Source: Bacteroides sp. | GTDB taxonomy: Bacteria > Bacteroidota > Bacteroidia > Bacteroidales > Bacteroidaceae | Direction of reading: 5' to 3' | NCBI GenBank assembly: GCA_019414725.1 | Contig: DXLM01000039.1 | Location: 1-30,579, forward strand | Length of the DNA stretch: 30,579 nucleotides | Part shown: one piece after another, positions 7,833 through 17,006 of the stretch | Layout of the letters: the number at the start of each line of letters is the position of its first letter | How positions within the stretch are numbered: the stretch's first letter is position 1 | Program-made: the position numbers and the translations under genes | Notes under the pieces: generated by a model | Database searches by the model: none | What the model was told of the DNA's origin: nothing | Seen by the model: the letters and a program-made list of their open reading frames with translations, nothing else

Positions 7833-8627
7833 TTGAGAGAACGATCGTTTACATATGTATTGTATATCGTACTGATACTCTGTTTCGCATGGGGAGGAAG
7901 TACGGAAGGATATGCACAACGTGCACTCAAGCACCGGAAAGGCTTACTGAATGCCGATTCGATACGCGCACAAAACGTGGCCGACCGCCTTGCTTTACCC
8001 GATACGCTGAATATACGTCAAAAGCGCATCGAGGAACTGGAAGCTCCGGTAGATACGGCCAGACTTATGCGTCAGAGTGACTCTTTGCAAAGCCGGAAAC
8101 CTGTAACCATAAAGGAGAAAAAGAAATGGCTTCCCACTCCCAATAATTCTATCTGGCTGTCGCTTGCCATACCCGGAGCAGGTCAGATATACAACCGGAA
8201 GTATTGGAAACTGCCTATCGTTTATGGAGGTTTCGTGGGATGTACTTATGCATTGACCTGGAACAGCAAGATGTATAAGGATTATACACAGGCATATCAG
8301 GACATCATGAGTGACAATCCGAATAACGACAGTTATATGGATTTCCTGCCAGCCGGATATACCAAAGAAGATGTACAAAACAGACTCGATTATTATCAAG
8401 AGTTGTTCCGTAAACGAAAAGATGTCTTCCGTCGTCAGCGAGATTTAAGTATAATTGCTTTCATCGGGGTTTATCTGTTGTCGGTAATCGACGCATATGT
8501 CGACGCTGAGCTATCGAACTTCGATATATCGAACGATCTGGGAATGACACTGGAACCTGCAATATTTAACGATGCATACCGCAAGCTTCCTCAAGGAATA
8601 GGCTTGCAATGCAGTATTAGATTTTAA
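7833..8627 (+). CDS. DUF5683 domain membrane protein, function unknown
   Basis: This 264-residue protein matches the DUF5683 family as I remember it, found next to parB in Bacteroidetes. Visible parts: an N-terminal signal or anchor segment (7-18), a polar region of about 70 residues, the motif WLSLAIPGAGQIYNRKYWK (108-126) with the following hydrophobic stretch, and a second membrane segment, IIAFIGVYLLSVIDAYVDA, near residue 210. The P-G-x-G-Q-x-Y-N-x-x-Y-W-K motif resembles that of small TM2-type membrane proteins. The start is TTG at 7833, preceded by AAAGGAC at good spacing; no ATG in frame would keep the hydrophobic N terminus. Its position between parB and mltD suggests a link to segregation or wall growth, which is inference only. 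Confidence 0.8.
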   Translation: MRERSFTYVLYIVLILCFAWGGSTEGYAQRALKHRKGLLNADSIRAQNVADRLALPDTLNIRQKRIEELEAPVDTARLMRQSDSLQSRKPVTIKEKKKWLPTPNNSIWLSLAIPGAGQIYNRKYWKLPIVYGGFVGCTYALTWNSKMYKDYTQAYQDIMSDNPNNDSYMDFLPAGYTKEDVQNRLDYYQELFRKRKDVFRRQRDLSIIAFIGVYLLSVIDAYVDAELSNFDISNDLGMTLEPAIFNDAYRKLPQGIGLQCSIRF

Positions 8628-8630
8628 ATT

Positions 8631-9890
8631 ATGAAAAAACTATGTATTGGCATACTCGCCTTCCTTAGCTTTTCGCCCCTCTTTGCCCAACAAACGGAAA
8701 AGAGTATTGTCGTCCGCTCCAGTTCAGGTGTGGAGGCAGCTGCCGATTTGCCCGAAGGTATGCTTTCTGAAACAGACAGTTTATATCTGGACTGGATTTC
8801 GAAAAATTATATCAATCTGGGAGAAAACTGTACTGCGACTTCTACCAATCCGGAAGTAAGCGACTCTATCTACATGGATCGTCTGCAACGTATTCCGGCC
8901 ATCATCGAAATGCCGTATAACGAAGTGGTGCGCAAATTTATCGACATGTATGCTACCCGCTTGCGACAGAAGATTGCATTCATGCTGAGTGCTAATAATT
9001 TCTACATGCCCATCTTCGAAGAGGCACTCGACTTGCACGACCTGCCGCTGGAGTTAAAATATCTTCCTGTAATCGAATCGGCCTTAAACCCGATGGCAAC
9101 TTCCCGTCAGGGAGCCGTAGGCTTATGGCAGTTCATGCTGGCTACAGGTAAAATTTACGGACTGCAAGTAACCAGTCTGATAGACGAACGTCGTGACCCG
9201 ATCAAATCTACTCGTGCCGCAGCACGTTATCTGAAAGACTTATACGATATCTATCACGACTGGAATCTGGTACTTGCGGCTTACAATTGCGGTCCGGGCA
9301 CAATAAACAAAGCTATCCGACGTTCGGGAGGAGAAAAGGACTTCTGGAAGCTATACAATTATCTGCCTCAGGAAACTCGTGGATATGTGCCGGCATTTAT
9401 CGCTGCAAACTATATCATGACCTATTACTGTGAGCATAACATCAGCCCGCTGGAAATGAGAATGCCGGAAGGAACAGATACTATACACATATCTCGTCCG
9501 CTCAACCTCCAGCAGATAGCCGCCGTATGCAACTCAAACATCGATGAACTTCGTGCCTTGAATCCGGAGTTTAAAAAAGACATCATTCCTGGAAATGAGA
9601 AGCCTTATGCGCTTCGCCTGTCCAACAAGATGATGAGCTGTTTCCTCGAAAACGAAGACAGCATCTATAACTATAAACCGGAGGTCTATCAGACACGACG
9701 CAGCAAAGTAGAAGTAGCCGATGTTAAATCGTCTGCCAAATCAGGAAAAGCCGTTTATCACAGAATCAGAAACGGAGAAACCTTGGGAGGCATTGCAGCC
9801 AAATATGGAGTAAGCGTATCGCAGTTACGCAGATTGAACGGAATCGAAGGCAGTAACATACGTGCCGGAAGATCACTCCGCATCCGATAA
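8631..9890 (+). CDS. mltD: Membrane-bound lytic murein transglycosylase D with LysM domain
   Basis: MltD cleaves the glycan strands of peptidoglycan with formation of 1,6-anhydro ends. The signal peptide ends near SPLFA-QQ (about residue 19) and has no lipobox Cys, so the protein should be periplasmic rather than a lipoprotein. The SLT domain carries the catalytic Glu in VIESALNP (E149), then GAVGLWQFM (162-169) and LAAYNCGPGTINKAI. A degenerate LysM-like segment lies near 285-335 and a clear LysM ends the protein (RIRNGETLGGIAAKYGVSV). It starts 3 nt after the DUF5683 stop, closing the parA-parB-DUF5683-mltD operon, which ends at a strong hairpin. Confidence 0.93.
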   Translation: MKKLCIGILAFLSFSPLFAQQTEKSIVVRSSSGVEAAADLPEGMLSETDSLYLDWISKNYINLGENCTATSTNPEVSDSIYMDRLQRIPAIIEMPYNEVVRKFIDMYATRLRQKIAFMLSANNFYMPIFEEALDLHDLPLELKYLPVIESALNPMATSRQGAVGLWQFMLATGKIYGLQVTSLIDERRDPIKSTRAAARYLKDLYDIYHDWNLVLAAYNCGPGTINKAIRRSGGEKDFWKLYNYLPQETRGYVPAFIAANYIMTYYCEHNISPLEMRMPEGTDTIHISRPLNLQQIAAVCNSNIDELRALNPEFKKDIIPGNEKPYALRLSNKMMSCFLENEDSIYNYKPEVYQTRRSKVEVADVKSSAKSGKAVYHRIRNGETLGGIAAKYGVSVSQLRRLNGIEGSNIRAGRSLRIR

Positions 9891-9918
9891 GTATCATATT
9901 TTTACACCGAAATATCAT

Positions 9919-9961
9919 AAAAACCATCCCGACAATCCCAAGATTTGTCAGGATGGTTTTT
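9919..9961 (+). terminator. Terminator of the parAB-DUF5683-mltD operon
   Basis: AAAACCATCC-CGACAA pairs with TTTGTC-A-GGATGGTTTT around a short loop, followed by TTTTTC. It lies 30 bp after the mltD stop and separates the operon from rel. Confidence 0.85.
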
Positions 9962-10013
9962 CATTTTTCTATCTTCCTTTTCCATAGCTTTGTAAGAAAA
10001 AACTTCATTCTAC

Positions 10014-10043
10014 TTGTTAAATTCTTTATTTTCTTTATTTTTG
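10014..10043 (+). promoter_or_regulatory. Promoter of rel
   Basis: TTG (10014-10016) and TATTTTTG (10036-10043) are 19 bp apart, a full match to the Bacteroides promoter. The leader would be about 20 nt before the ATG at 10069. Confidence 0.75.
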
Positions 10044-10068
10044 CAATATAGATTAAGGGAGTAATACA

Positions 10069-12342
10069 ATGACGGATGAAAAACTTACACAAGAGCAAGC
10101 AGATGAAAAGCAAATAAATGATGCCTTTCAAGAACTTTTAGATCGATACCTGGAAAGCAAGCACCGCAAAAAAGTAGAAATAATCACCAAAGCATTTAAT
10201 TTTGCCAAGCAAGCACATAAAGGTGTACGACGCCGTTCGGGCGAACCTTATATACTGCACCCTATTGCGGTAGCACGCATTGCGTGTGTAGAAATCGGAC
10301 TGGGGTCTACCTCCATCTGTTCGGCTTTGCTGCATGATGTAGTAGAGGATACCGACTATACGGTGGAAGATATAGAAAATCTGTTCGGACCTAAAATTGC
10401 ACAGATTGTAGACGGACTGACAAAAATATCCGGAGGCATTTTCGGCGACCGCGCTTCGGCTCAGGCTGAAAATTTCAAAAAGCTCCTGCTTACAATGAAT
10501 GACGACATCCGAGTCATTCTGATAAAAATAGCCGACCGTCTGCACAACATGCGTACCCTCGGTTCCATGCTTCCCAGCAAACAATATAAGATTGCGGGAG
10601 AAACCCTTTACATCTATGCTCCTCTTGCCAACAGACTAGGTCTGAACCGCATAAAAACAGAACTGGAAGACCTGAGTTTCAAATACGAACATCCGGAAAC
10701 TTACAAAGAGATACAAGACAAGCTGCAAGCTACTCAGGCAGAGCGCGAAAGCGTCTTTACCGAGTTTACAGCTCCTATACGTGCACAACTGGATAAGATG
10801 AAAATACCTTATCGCATTCTGGCACGTGTAAAATCTCCTTATTCCATCTGGAACAAGATGCAGACCAAGCATATCACGTTCGAAGAAATCTACGATATCC
10901 TTGCTGTGCGCATCATCTTTACTCCAAGAAACGAAGAAGAGGAACTGAACGACTGTTTCGATATCTATGTAGCTATCTCGAAAATATACAAGCCCCACCC
11001 CGACCGTCTGCGCGACTGGGTAAGCCATCCGAAAGCTAATGGCTATCAAGCACTGCACGTGACACTGATGAGTAACAAAGGGCAATGGATTGAAGTGCAA
11101 ATCAGAAGTGAACGCATGAACGACGTTGCCGAGCAAGGATTTGCAGCTCACTGGAAATACAAGGAAGGTGGAGGCAGTGAAGATGAAGGAGAACTGAGCA
11201 AGTGGCTGAAGACCATTAAGGAAATTCTGGACGATCCACAGCCTGATGCGCTCGATTTCCTCGATACCATCAAACTGAACCTGTTTGCATCCGAAATTTT
11301 TGTCTTCACCCCCAAAGGAGAAATCAAGACTATGCCGCAAAACTGTACGGCACTCGATTTTGCTTTCTCTATCCATACATTCCTGGGCAGTCACTGTATC
11401 GGAGCTAAGGTAAACCATAAACTGGTTCCACTAAGCCACAAGCTACAAAGTGGTGATCAGGTAGAAATACTTACTTCCAAATCACAAAAGGTACAGCCTT
11501 CGTGGATAAACTTTGCCACCACAGCAAAAGCCAAAGCTAAGATACAAGCTATTCTGAAGCGTGAAAAGAAAGAGATGCAGCAGAAAGGTGAAGATATGCT
11601 TACCGATTTCTTCCATCAGGAAAACCTGCCGTCAAATGATGAGAATATCAAGAAGCTCTGCAACCTGCATCACGTAAAGAATTACGATGAACTGACCTTA
11701 AATATCGGTCAGGGAATATTCTCATTAGGTGAAGCAGACAAAAACGAACTGAAGGAAAAGCCATCGCCTACCAACTGGAAGAAATATATCAGCTTTGCAT
11801 TCGGAGGAACCAGTAAAAACAAGCAGGAAGAGAAACAAGCTGAACAGCCTGCACTGAATATAGACAAAAAGAAAATCATCAAGCTGACTCCTGATGCCAT
11901 TCAGAAGAATTACATTCTGGCTGATTGCTGTAAACCGATTCCGGGGGATGATGTACTTGGTTACATTGACGATAACAACCGTATTGTCATTCATAAACGC
12001 CAGTGCCCGATTGCAGCCCAGCTGAAGACCAGTTTCGGTAACCGACTGCTTGCTGTAGAATGGGAAACAGGCAAAGCATTAAACTTCCCGGTCAATGTAT
12101 ACATTAAAGGTATAGACGGCATAGGAGTCCTCAATCAAGTTACACAAGTTATATCTCAACAGTTGAATGTAAATATTCATAAATTGAATATTGAATCGAA
12201 CGATGGTATTTTCGAAGGTCGCATTCAGCTTTACGTACACGATGTAGATGATGTGAATACCATCTGTACAAACCTCAAAAAGATAGATCACATCAAGAAA
12301 GTAACCCGTATCGAAAACTTTGAAGATACAATTGCCGACTAA
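10069..12342 (+). CDS. rel: Bifunctional (p)ppGpp synthetase/hydrolase (RelA/SpoT family)
   Basis: The enzyme makes and degrades the stringent-response alarmone (p)ppGpp. All domains of a long RSH protein are present in the 757 residues. The HD hydrolase domain has H89-D90 in LLHDVVEDTDYT and a second conserved DRLHNMRTL. The synthetase domain has RVKSPYSIWNKM (253-264), YDILAVRIIF, and HPKANGYQALHVTL with WIEVQIRSERM. A TGS domain begins near 409 (EIFVFTPKGEI), the conserved-cysteine region has CCKPIPGDDVLGYI (near 617), and a C-terminal ACT domain covers about 680-757. The intact HD motif argues against a synthetase-only RelA. The gene has its own promoter and a terminator. Confidence 0.95.
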   Translation: MTDEKLTQEQADEKQINDAFQELLDRYLESKHRKKVEIITKAFNFAKQAHKGVRRRSGEPYILHPIAVARIACVEIGLGSTSICSALLHDVVEDTDYTVEDIENLFGPKIAQIVDGLTKISGGIFGDRASAQAENFKKLLLTMNDDIRVILIKIADRLHNMRTLGSMLPSKQYKIAGETLYIYAPLANRLGLNRIKTELEDLSFKYEHPETYKEIQDKLQATQAERESVFTEFTAPIRAQLDKMKIPYRILARVKSPYSIWNKMQTKHITFEEIYDILAVRIIFTPRNEEEELNDCFDIYVAISKIYKPHPDRLRDWVSHPKANGYQALHVTLMSNKGQWIEVQIRSERMNDVAEQGFAAHWKYKEGGGSEDEGELSKWLKTIKEILDDPQPDALDFLDTIKLNLFASEIFVFTPKGEIKTMPQNCTALDFAFSIHTFLGSHCIGAKVNHKLVPLSHKLQSGDQVEILTSKSQKVQPSWINFATTAKAKAKIQAILKREKKEMQQKGEDMLTDFFHQENLPSNDENIKKLCNLHHVKNYDELTLNIGQGIFSLGEADKNELKEKPSPTNWKKYISFAFGGTSKNKQEEKQAEQPALNIDKKKIIKLTPDAIQKNYILADCCKPIPGDDVLGYIDDNNRIVIHKRQCPIAAQLKTSFGNRLLAVEWETGKALNFPVNVYIKGIDGIGVLNQVTQVISQQLNVNIHKLNIESNDGIFEGRIQLYVHDVDDVNTICTNLKKIDHIKKVTRIENFEDTIAD

Positions 12343-12430
12343 AAAGACGTATCTTTCTGATGATGACAATAACAGATTACAACCATTAAGACGAAATAAA
12401 GATATTCAGCAAATATCCCTAAAAAATACA

Positions 12431-12480
12431 ATGGCATATGAAGATGATAAACCATAATCACTTCATATGCCATTTTTATT
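12431..12480 (+). terminator. Terminator downstream of rel
   Basis: ATGGCATATGAAG (12431-12443) and CTTCATATGCCAT (12461-12473) form a perfect 13-bp stem with a 17-nt loop, followed by TTTTTATTGTTG. The rest of 12343-12588 shows no gene. The hairpin could also act for MerR transcripts arriving from the other side, since A residues precede it. Confidence 0.85.
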
Positions 12481-12588
12481 GTTGTTTTTCGTTGTTTCCT
12501 CGCATATACGACGTCCGGAAAAAGTCTGATGATCGCTTAAAAAGACCTAGAATTAAGTCACCAGCCAAACAATTCACACCTGCAAGCA

Positions 12589-12936
12589 TCAGGTGAGATA
12601 ATCCAGCTCCTTACGTATACTGAGCAAATCTTCTTTGATACGCCGCAAGCGGTCGATGATTTCGGCCGTATCACGAATGCTTTCTTTATTCTGCTTCAAA
12701 CGCTGTCTGGCTCCGGCAAGAGTCATTTTCTTTTCTTTTACAAGATGATATACCAGGCGAATATTTTCAATATCCTCTTTCGTATACTGCCGGATATTTC
12801 CTCCCGCCTTCTTGGGAGCAATTATAGGAAACTCCTTCTCCCAATAGCGCAAAAGCGACTCGTTTACATCAAACATTTCCGCCACTTCACGAATAGAATA
12901 ATATAATTTCAAATTTTTATCGCTCTTCAAAGCCAT
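12589..12936 (-). CDS. MerR-family transcriptional regulator
   Basis: This 115-residue DNA-binding protein has the MerR winged helix: YYSIREVAEMFDVNESLLRYWEKEF (about 12-36), cut short by a basic wing with GGNIRQYTKEDIENIRLVYHL (about 45-65), and a C-terminal helix (about 77-113) likely to form the dimer coiled coil. No effector domain and no metal-binding cysteines are present, so it belongs to the short, ligandless type common in Bacteroidetes. The ATG is preceded by AAAGGAC. It follows the M23 peptidase by 24 nt in the same direction and probably shares its promoter. Its targets are unknown. Confidence 0.9.
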   Translation of the reverse strand: MALKSDKNLKLYYSIREVAEMFDVNESLLRYWEKEFPIIAPKKAGGNIRQYTKEDIENIRLVYHLVKEKKMTLAGARQRLKQNKESIRDTAEIIDRLRRIKEDLLSIRKELDYLT

Positions 12937-12960
12937 GTCCTTTCTGTTTAGTCTGTAATA

Positions 12961-13929
12961 TTAATCGAATACCTTACCGTGATTGGCAGCAATCTGAATC
13001 ATCTTGTCGTAATCATCCGCATCCAAATCCATGAAGTAATAGTTCACCGGATTCATAATCTGCCCTTTCAGATGCACTTCGTAGTGTAAATGCGGTCCGG
13101 TACTCTTTCCCGTACTTCCTACCTTGCCAATAGTTTCTCCACGCACTACTTTCTGCCCTACCTTCACATCAATTTTACTCAAGTGAGCATATCGGGTGAC
13201 ATAACCGAAACCATGATTAATGACAATACAGTTGCCATACAATCCTTCCCAGCCTGCTTTCTGTACCGTACCGTTTCCAGTGGCATACACCGGTGTACCC
13301 ACGTTTGCCGAAAAGTCCATGCCCGCATGAAACTTAACAGTCTTATAAATAGGGTCGATACGATTTCCATATCCCGAAGCCGTCTGCTTCAAATCCTTGT
13401 TGGCCACCGGCTGGATAGCAGGAATACATGCCAGCATATCATCCTGTTTCTTACACAACTCTACCACCTCGTCAAACGATTTCGACTGCATATAAATCTG
13501 ACGTGAAAGCAAGTCCATCTTCTGAGTAGTATTCACTACCAGCTTGGCATTTGCCATATCCATCAAATCCTCGTAACGGTTTGTTTTACCATAACTGGCC
13601 GAACGCAAGGCATCCGCCACGAGATCTGCCTGCATAATCACCCGGTACAGATTATCATCACGCTGCTGAAGCTGCTGCATCACACCAAGAGCCTCGTCCA
13701 GACGGGTAGATAAAATATGATATTGTGAAAGTAAGCGCGAATTTTCCACACGCAGGTCCTTTTCCGAAGGAGAACCGAAAATCAGCAACAGGATGATAAA
13801 ACATCCTGCACCCAGTCCCATACCCACAAACAGACGCCGCAAATAGCTCATCGCCCGCTGGCGCATAGTGGGATAAATACGGTCGTATGTACGCGTTTTC
13901 GGATTATAAATATAATAGACTTTACGCAT
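12961..13929 (-). CDS. M23 family metallopeptidase (LytM/DipM type envelope protein)
   Basis: This 322-residue protein is predicted to be anchored in the inner membrane by one segment (about residues 32-50, VGMGLGAGCFIILLLIFG) after a basic cytosolic N terminus. A coiled-coil region (about 55-150) precedes the peptidase. The zinc motif HAGMDFS (H201, D205) and HLHYEV (H280, H282) and the TRYAHLSK segment complete a full M23 active site, so it looks like an active endopeptidase on peptidoglycan cross-links rather than a degenerate NlpD-like activator. It lies divergent from alaS and upstream of MerR. Confidence 0.92.
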   Translation of the reverse strand: MRKVYYIYNPKTRTYDRIYPTMRQRAMSYLRRLFVGMGLGAGCFIILLLIFGSPSEKDLRVENSRLLSQYHILSTRLDEALGVMQQLQQRDDNLYRVIMQADLVADALRSASYGKTNRYEDLMDMANAKLVVNTTQKMDLLSRQIYMQSKSFDEVVELCKKQDDMLACIPAIQPVANKDLKQTASGYGNRIDPIYKTVKFHAGMDFSANVGTPVYATGNGTVQKAGWEGLYGNCIVINHGFGYVTRYAHLSKIDVKVGQKVVRGETIGKVGSTGKSTGPHLHYEVHLKGQIMNPVNYYFMDLDADDYDKMIQIAANHGKVFD

Positions 13930-13992
13930 TCAAATCTAATTTTGAAAAATTTTAAGATGCAACATGTCAAGTTTTTGCATCAAACATACGGA

Positions 13993-14023
13993 CAAAAATA
14001 ATAAAACCGATTATCTTTGCAAA
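13993..14023 (-). promoter_or_regulatory. Promoter of the M23-MerR operon
   Basis: On the minus strand TTTG (14020-14023) and TATTTTTG (13993-14000) are exactly 19 bp apart, a full consensus match. The leader to the ATG at 13929 is about 55-60 nt. The -33 element and spacer overlap the alaS -7 element. Confidence 0.75.
14012..14019 (+). promoter_or_regulatory. -7 element of the alaS promoter
   Basis: TATCTTTG matches TAnnTTTG. No good TTTG lies 19 bp upstream. The element lies inside the spacer of the opposing M23 promoter, so the two RNA polymerase sites should exclude each other. Confidence 0.6.
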
Positions 14024-14063
14024 TCAATTTTGAGAATATTAACTACAAGACATTATAAGCATT

Positions 14064-16682
14064 ATGTTGACAGCAAACGAAATCCGCGACTCATTTGTAA
14101 AATTCTTTGAGTCGAAAGGACATCAGATTGTGCCTTCAGCACCGATGGTCATCAAAGACGACCCGACATTGATGTTCACCAATGCAGGTATGAACCAGTT
14201 TAAAGATATTATTCTGGGTAACCATCCTGCGAAATACAAACGTGTAACCGACTCACAGAAGTGCTTGCGTGTGAGTGGAAAACATAACGACCTGGAAGAA
14301 GTAGGTCACGATACATACCATCATACCATGTTCGAAATGCTGGGTAACTGGTCTTTCGGCGACTACTTCAAGAAAGAGGCTATCAGCTGGGCATACGAAT
14401 ACCTGGTAAGCGTACTGAAACTTGATCCGAAAGATCTGTATGTAACCGTATTCGAAGGAAGCCCGAGCGAAGGTATTTCCCGCGATGACGAAGCAGCAGG
14501 CTACTGGGGACAATTCTTCCCAGAAGATCATATCATCAACGGTAACAAACACGATAATTTCTGGGAAATGGGTGATACAGGTCCTTGCGGTCCTTGTTCA
14601 GAAATTCATATCGACTCGCGTTCGGCTGAAGAAAAGGCTGCCGTTCCGGGACGTGAACTGGTTAACAAAGATCATCCGCAGGTTATCGAAATCTGGAACC
14701 TGGTGTTCATGCAGTACAACCGTAAGGCTGACGGAACACTGGAACCGCTTCCAGCAAAAGTTATCGATACCGGTATGGGATTCGAACGTCTGGTACGTAC
14801 TTTGCAAGGCAAGACATCCAACTACGATACTGACGTTTTCCAGCCTATCATCAAGGCAATCGGCGATTTGTCTGGCAAGAAGTATGGCGACGATGAAAAG
14901 GTAGACGTAGCTATGCGCGTAGTAGCCGACCATATCCGTACCATCGCTTTCTCTATTACCGACGGACAGTTGCCGTCTAATGCAAAGGCTGGTTACGTAA
15001 TCCGCCGAATCCTGCGCCGTGCCGTTCGCTACGCTTACACTTTCCTCGGACAGAAACAAGTATTCATGTATAAGTTGCTTCCTGTACTGATTGAAAATAT
15101 GGGTGGTGCTTATCCTGAACTGAAAGCACAGCAGGCATTGATCGAGAAAGTTATGAAGGAAGAAGAAGAATCATTCCTCCGTACACTGGAAACAGGTATC
15201 CGTCTGCTCGACAAGACAATGGCTGAAACTAAAGCTGCCGGTAAGACTGAAATCAGCGGTGTAGACGCATTTACACTGTATGATACATTCGGATTCCCAT
15301 TCGACTTGACTGAACTTATTTTGCGTGAAAATGGTCTGACTGCCGACGTAAAAGGCTTTGAAGCTGAAATGCAGAAACAGAAAGAACGCGCACGTAATGC
15401 TGCTGCCGTAGAAACAGGCGACTGGGTTACACTGAAAGAAGGAGAAACAACTTTCGTAGGTTACGACTATACTGAATACGAAACAAGCATCCTGCGTTAC
15501 CGTCAGATTAAGCAGAAGAATCAGACACTTTACCAGATTGTATTGAGCGATACTCCGTTCTATGCAGAAAGTGGTGGTCAGGTAGGTGATACCGGTGTAT
15601 TGGTAAGCGAATTCGAAACTATCGATATCATCGATACCAAGAAGGAAAACAATCTTCCTATCCATATAGCAAAGAAACTTCCGGAACATCTGGAAGCTCC
15701 GATGATGGCATGTGTAGATACAGACAAACGTGCAGCTTGTGCAGCCAACCACTCTTGTACACACTTGCTGGACGAAGCATTGCGTCAGGTACTGGGTACT
15801 CACGTAGAACAGAAGGGTTCTCTTGTTACTCCTGACTCTTTGCGTTTCGACTTCTCTCATTTCCAGAAAGTAACTCCGGAACAGATTCGCGAAGTAGAAC
15901 ATCTGGTTAATGCTAAAATCCGCGAAAACGTTCCTTTGACTGAATACCGTAACCTGCCTATCGAAAAGGCAAAAGAACTGGGTGCAATCGCTTTGTTCGG
16001 TGAAAAATATGGCGACGAAGTACGTGTCGTACAGTTCGGTTCATCTATCGAATTCTGTGGTGGTACTCACGTATCGGCAACAGGAAAGATTGGTATGGTG
16101 AAGATTATCTCAGAAAGCTCTGTTGCTGCCGGTGTACGCCGTATCGAAGCTGTTACAGGTGCGAAGGTTGAAGAAATGTTCGATACTGTACAAGATACTA
16201 TCAACGATCTGAAAGCTTTGTTCAACAACGCTCCCGACCTGAAAGCCGCTATCTCGAAATACATCGAAGAAAATGCCGGTCTGAAGAAACAGATGGAAGA
16301 ATTCATGAAGGAAAAAGAAGCTGCTGTAAAGAACAAGCTGATTGAAGGTGCAAAAGAAATCAACGGTGTGAAAGTTATTCAGGCTGTTCTTCCGATGCCA
16401 GCTGACGCAGTCAAGAATATTGCCTTCCAGTTGAAAGGACAGTTCCCTGAAAACTTGTTCGTAGTAATTGGTAGCGTATTCGAAAACAAGCCGTTGCTTA
16501 CTGTTACCATGAGCGACGATCAGGTGAAGGCCGGACTGAATGCCGGACAACTGGTTCGCGAAGCTGCCAAACTGATCCAAGGTGGTGGTGGTGGTCAGCC
16601 TCACTTTGCAACTGCCGGCGGTAAGAATCCTGACGGACTTAGTGCAGCAGTCGACAAGATTGTAAGCCTGGCTGGTTTCTGA
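14064..16682 (+). CDS. alaS: Alanine--tRNA ligase
   Basis: AlaRS charges tRNA-Ala and edits misacylated Ser and Gly. The 872-residue length is standard. Class II motifs are recognisable in the N-terminal half: SKGHQIVPSAPM, FTNAGMNQFKD and HHTMFEMLGNWSFGDYFKKE. The editing domain has the zinc ligands H563 and H567 (HSCTH) plus C665 and H669 (CGGTH). The C-Ala part ends in GGGGGQPHFATAGGK. Codon choice here is more uniform than in neighbouring genes (many GGT, CGT, GTA, AAG), as expected for a highly expressed gene. It is a single-gene unit between its own promoter and terminator. Confidence 0.98.
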   Translation: MLTANEIRDSFVKFFESKGHQIVPSAPMVIKDDPTLMFTNAGMNQFKDIILGNHPAKYKRVTDSQKCLRVSGKHNDLEEVGHDTYHHTMFEMLGNWSFGDYFKKEAISWAYEYLVSVLKLDPKDLYVTVFEGSPSEGISRDDEAAGYWGQFFPEDHIINGNKHDNFWEMGDTGPCGPCSEIHIDSRSAEEKAAVPGRELVNKDHPQVIEIWNLVFMQYNRKADGTLEPLPAKVIDTGMGFERLVRTLQGKTSNYDTDVFQPIIKAIGDLSGKKYGDDEKVDVAMRVVADHIRTIAFSITDGQLPSNAKAGYVIRRILRRAVRYAYTFLGQKQVFMYKLLPVLIENMGGAYPELKAQQALIEKVMKEEEESFLRTLETGIRLLDKTMAETKAAGKTEISGVDAFTLYDTFGFPFDLTELILRENGLTADVKGFEAEMQKQKERARNAAAVETGDWVTLKEGETTFVGYDYTEYETSILRYRQIKQKNQTLYQIVLSDTPFYAESGGQVGDTGVLVSEFETIDIIDTKKENNLPIHIAKKLPEHLEAPMMACVDTDKRAACAANHSCTHLLDEALRQVLGTHVEQKGSLVTPDSLRFDFSHFQKVTPEQIREVEHLVNAKIRENVPLTEYRNLPIEKAKELGAIALFGEKYGDEVRVVQFGSSIEFCGGTHVSATGKIGMVKIISESSVAAGVRRIEAVTGAKVEEMFDTVQDTINDLKALFNNAPDLKAAISKYIEENAGLKKQMEEFMKEKEAAVKNKLIEGAKEINGVKVIQAVLPMPADAVKNIAFQLKGQFPENLFVVIGSVFENKPLLTVTMSDDQVKAGLNAGQLVREAAKLIQGGGGGQPHFATAGGKNPDGLSAAVDKIVSLAGF

Positions 16683-16706
16683 TTGTAAATTACAAGAATA
16701 AAATAC

Positions 16707-16753
16707 AAAAAGGTTCTATCATTTTCCCGCTATGGGGTGATAGAACCTTTTTT
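16707..16753 (+). terminator. Terminator of alaS
   Basis: AAAAAGGTTCTATCA and TGATAGAACCTTTTT form a perfect 15-bp stem with a further CCC/GGG inside the loop, ending in a T run. It starts 25 bp after the alaS stop. Confidence 0.9.
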
Positions 16754-17006
16754 ATTACAGATTAGGATGATTAGCGTACAAATCAATTATTGCAGTCTGA
16801 CAAGAATCTTCAATCCAAAGATAGAGTATTGATGAACAAGCAATTATCCTACAGAATTCAGCTATGCAGGTTATCTACAGGAACAATGCTGATAAGCTCA
16901 TATTCATATATGTTTATCGGACACTTATCTAAACCAATAGCTCTTCTTTCTTGAATTGGAATTCCGGCCTCTACCTTTTCTTCTTTCCGAACGTGTTTCT
17001 CTTATC
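16754..17006. other. Intergenic stretch with no recognisable feature
   Basis: I see no ORF, tRNA, good promoter or strong hairpin here. It is the 3' flank of both the alaS unit and the minus-strand regulator gene, and no terminator for the latter stands out. Confidence 0.5.

Noticed and set aside
12431..12457. Eight-codon micro-ORF beginning in the rel terminator stem
   Set aside because: The ATG is part of a perfect terminator stem and the frame is too short to judge; coincidence is likelier than a leader peptide with no gene after it.
15171..15902. 243-codon minus-strand frame opposite alaS
   Set aside because: It lies wholly antisense to a well-conserved coding region, is Cys- and Phe-rich, and has no recognisable domain; it is a shadow of alaS codon bias.
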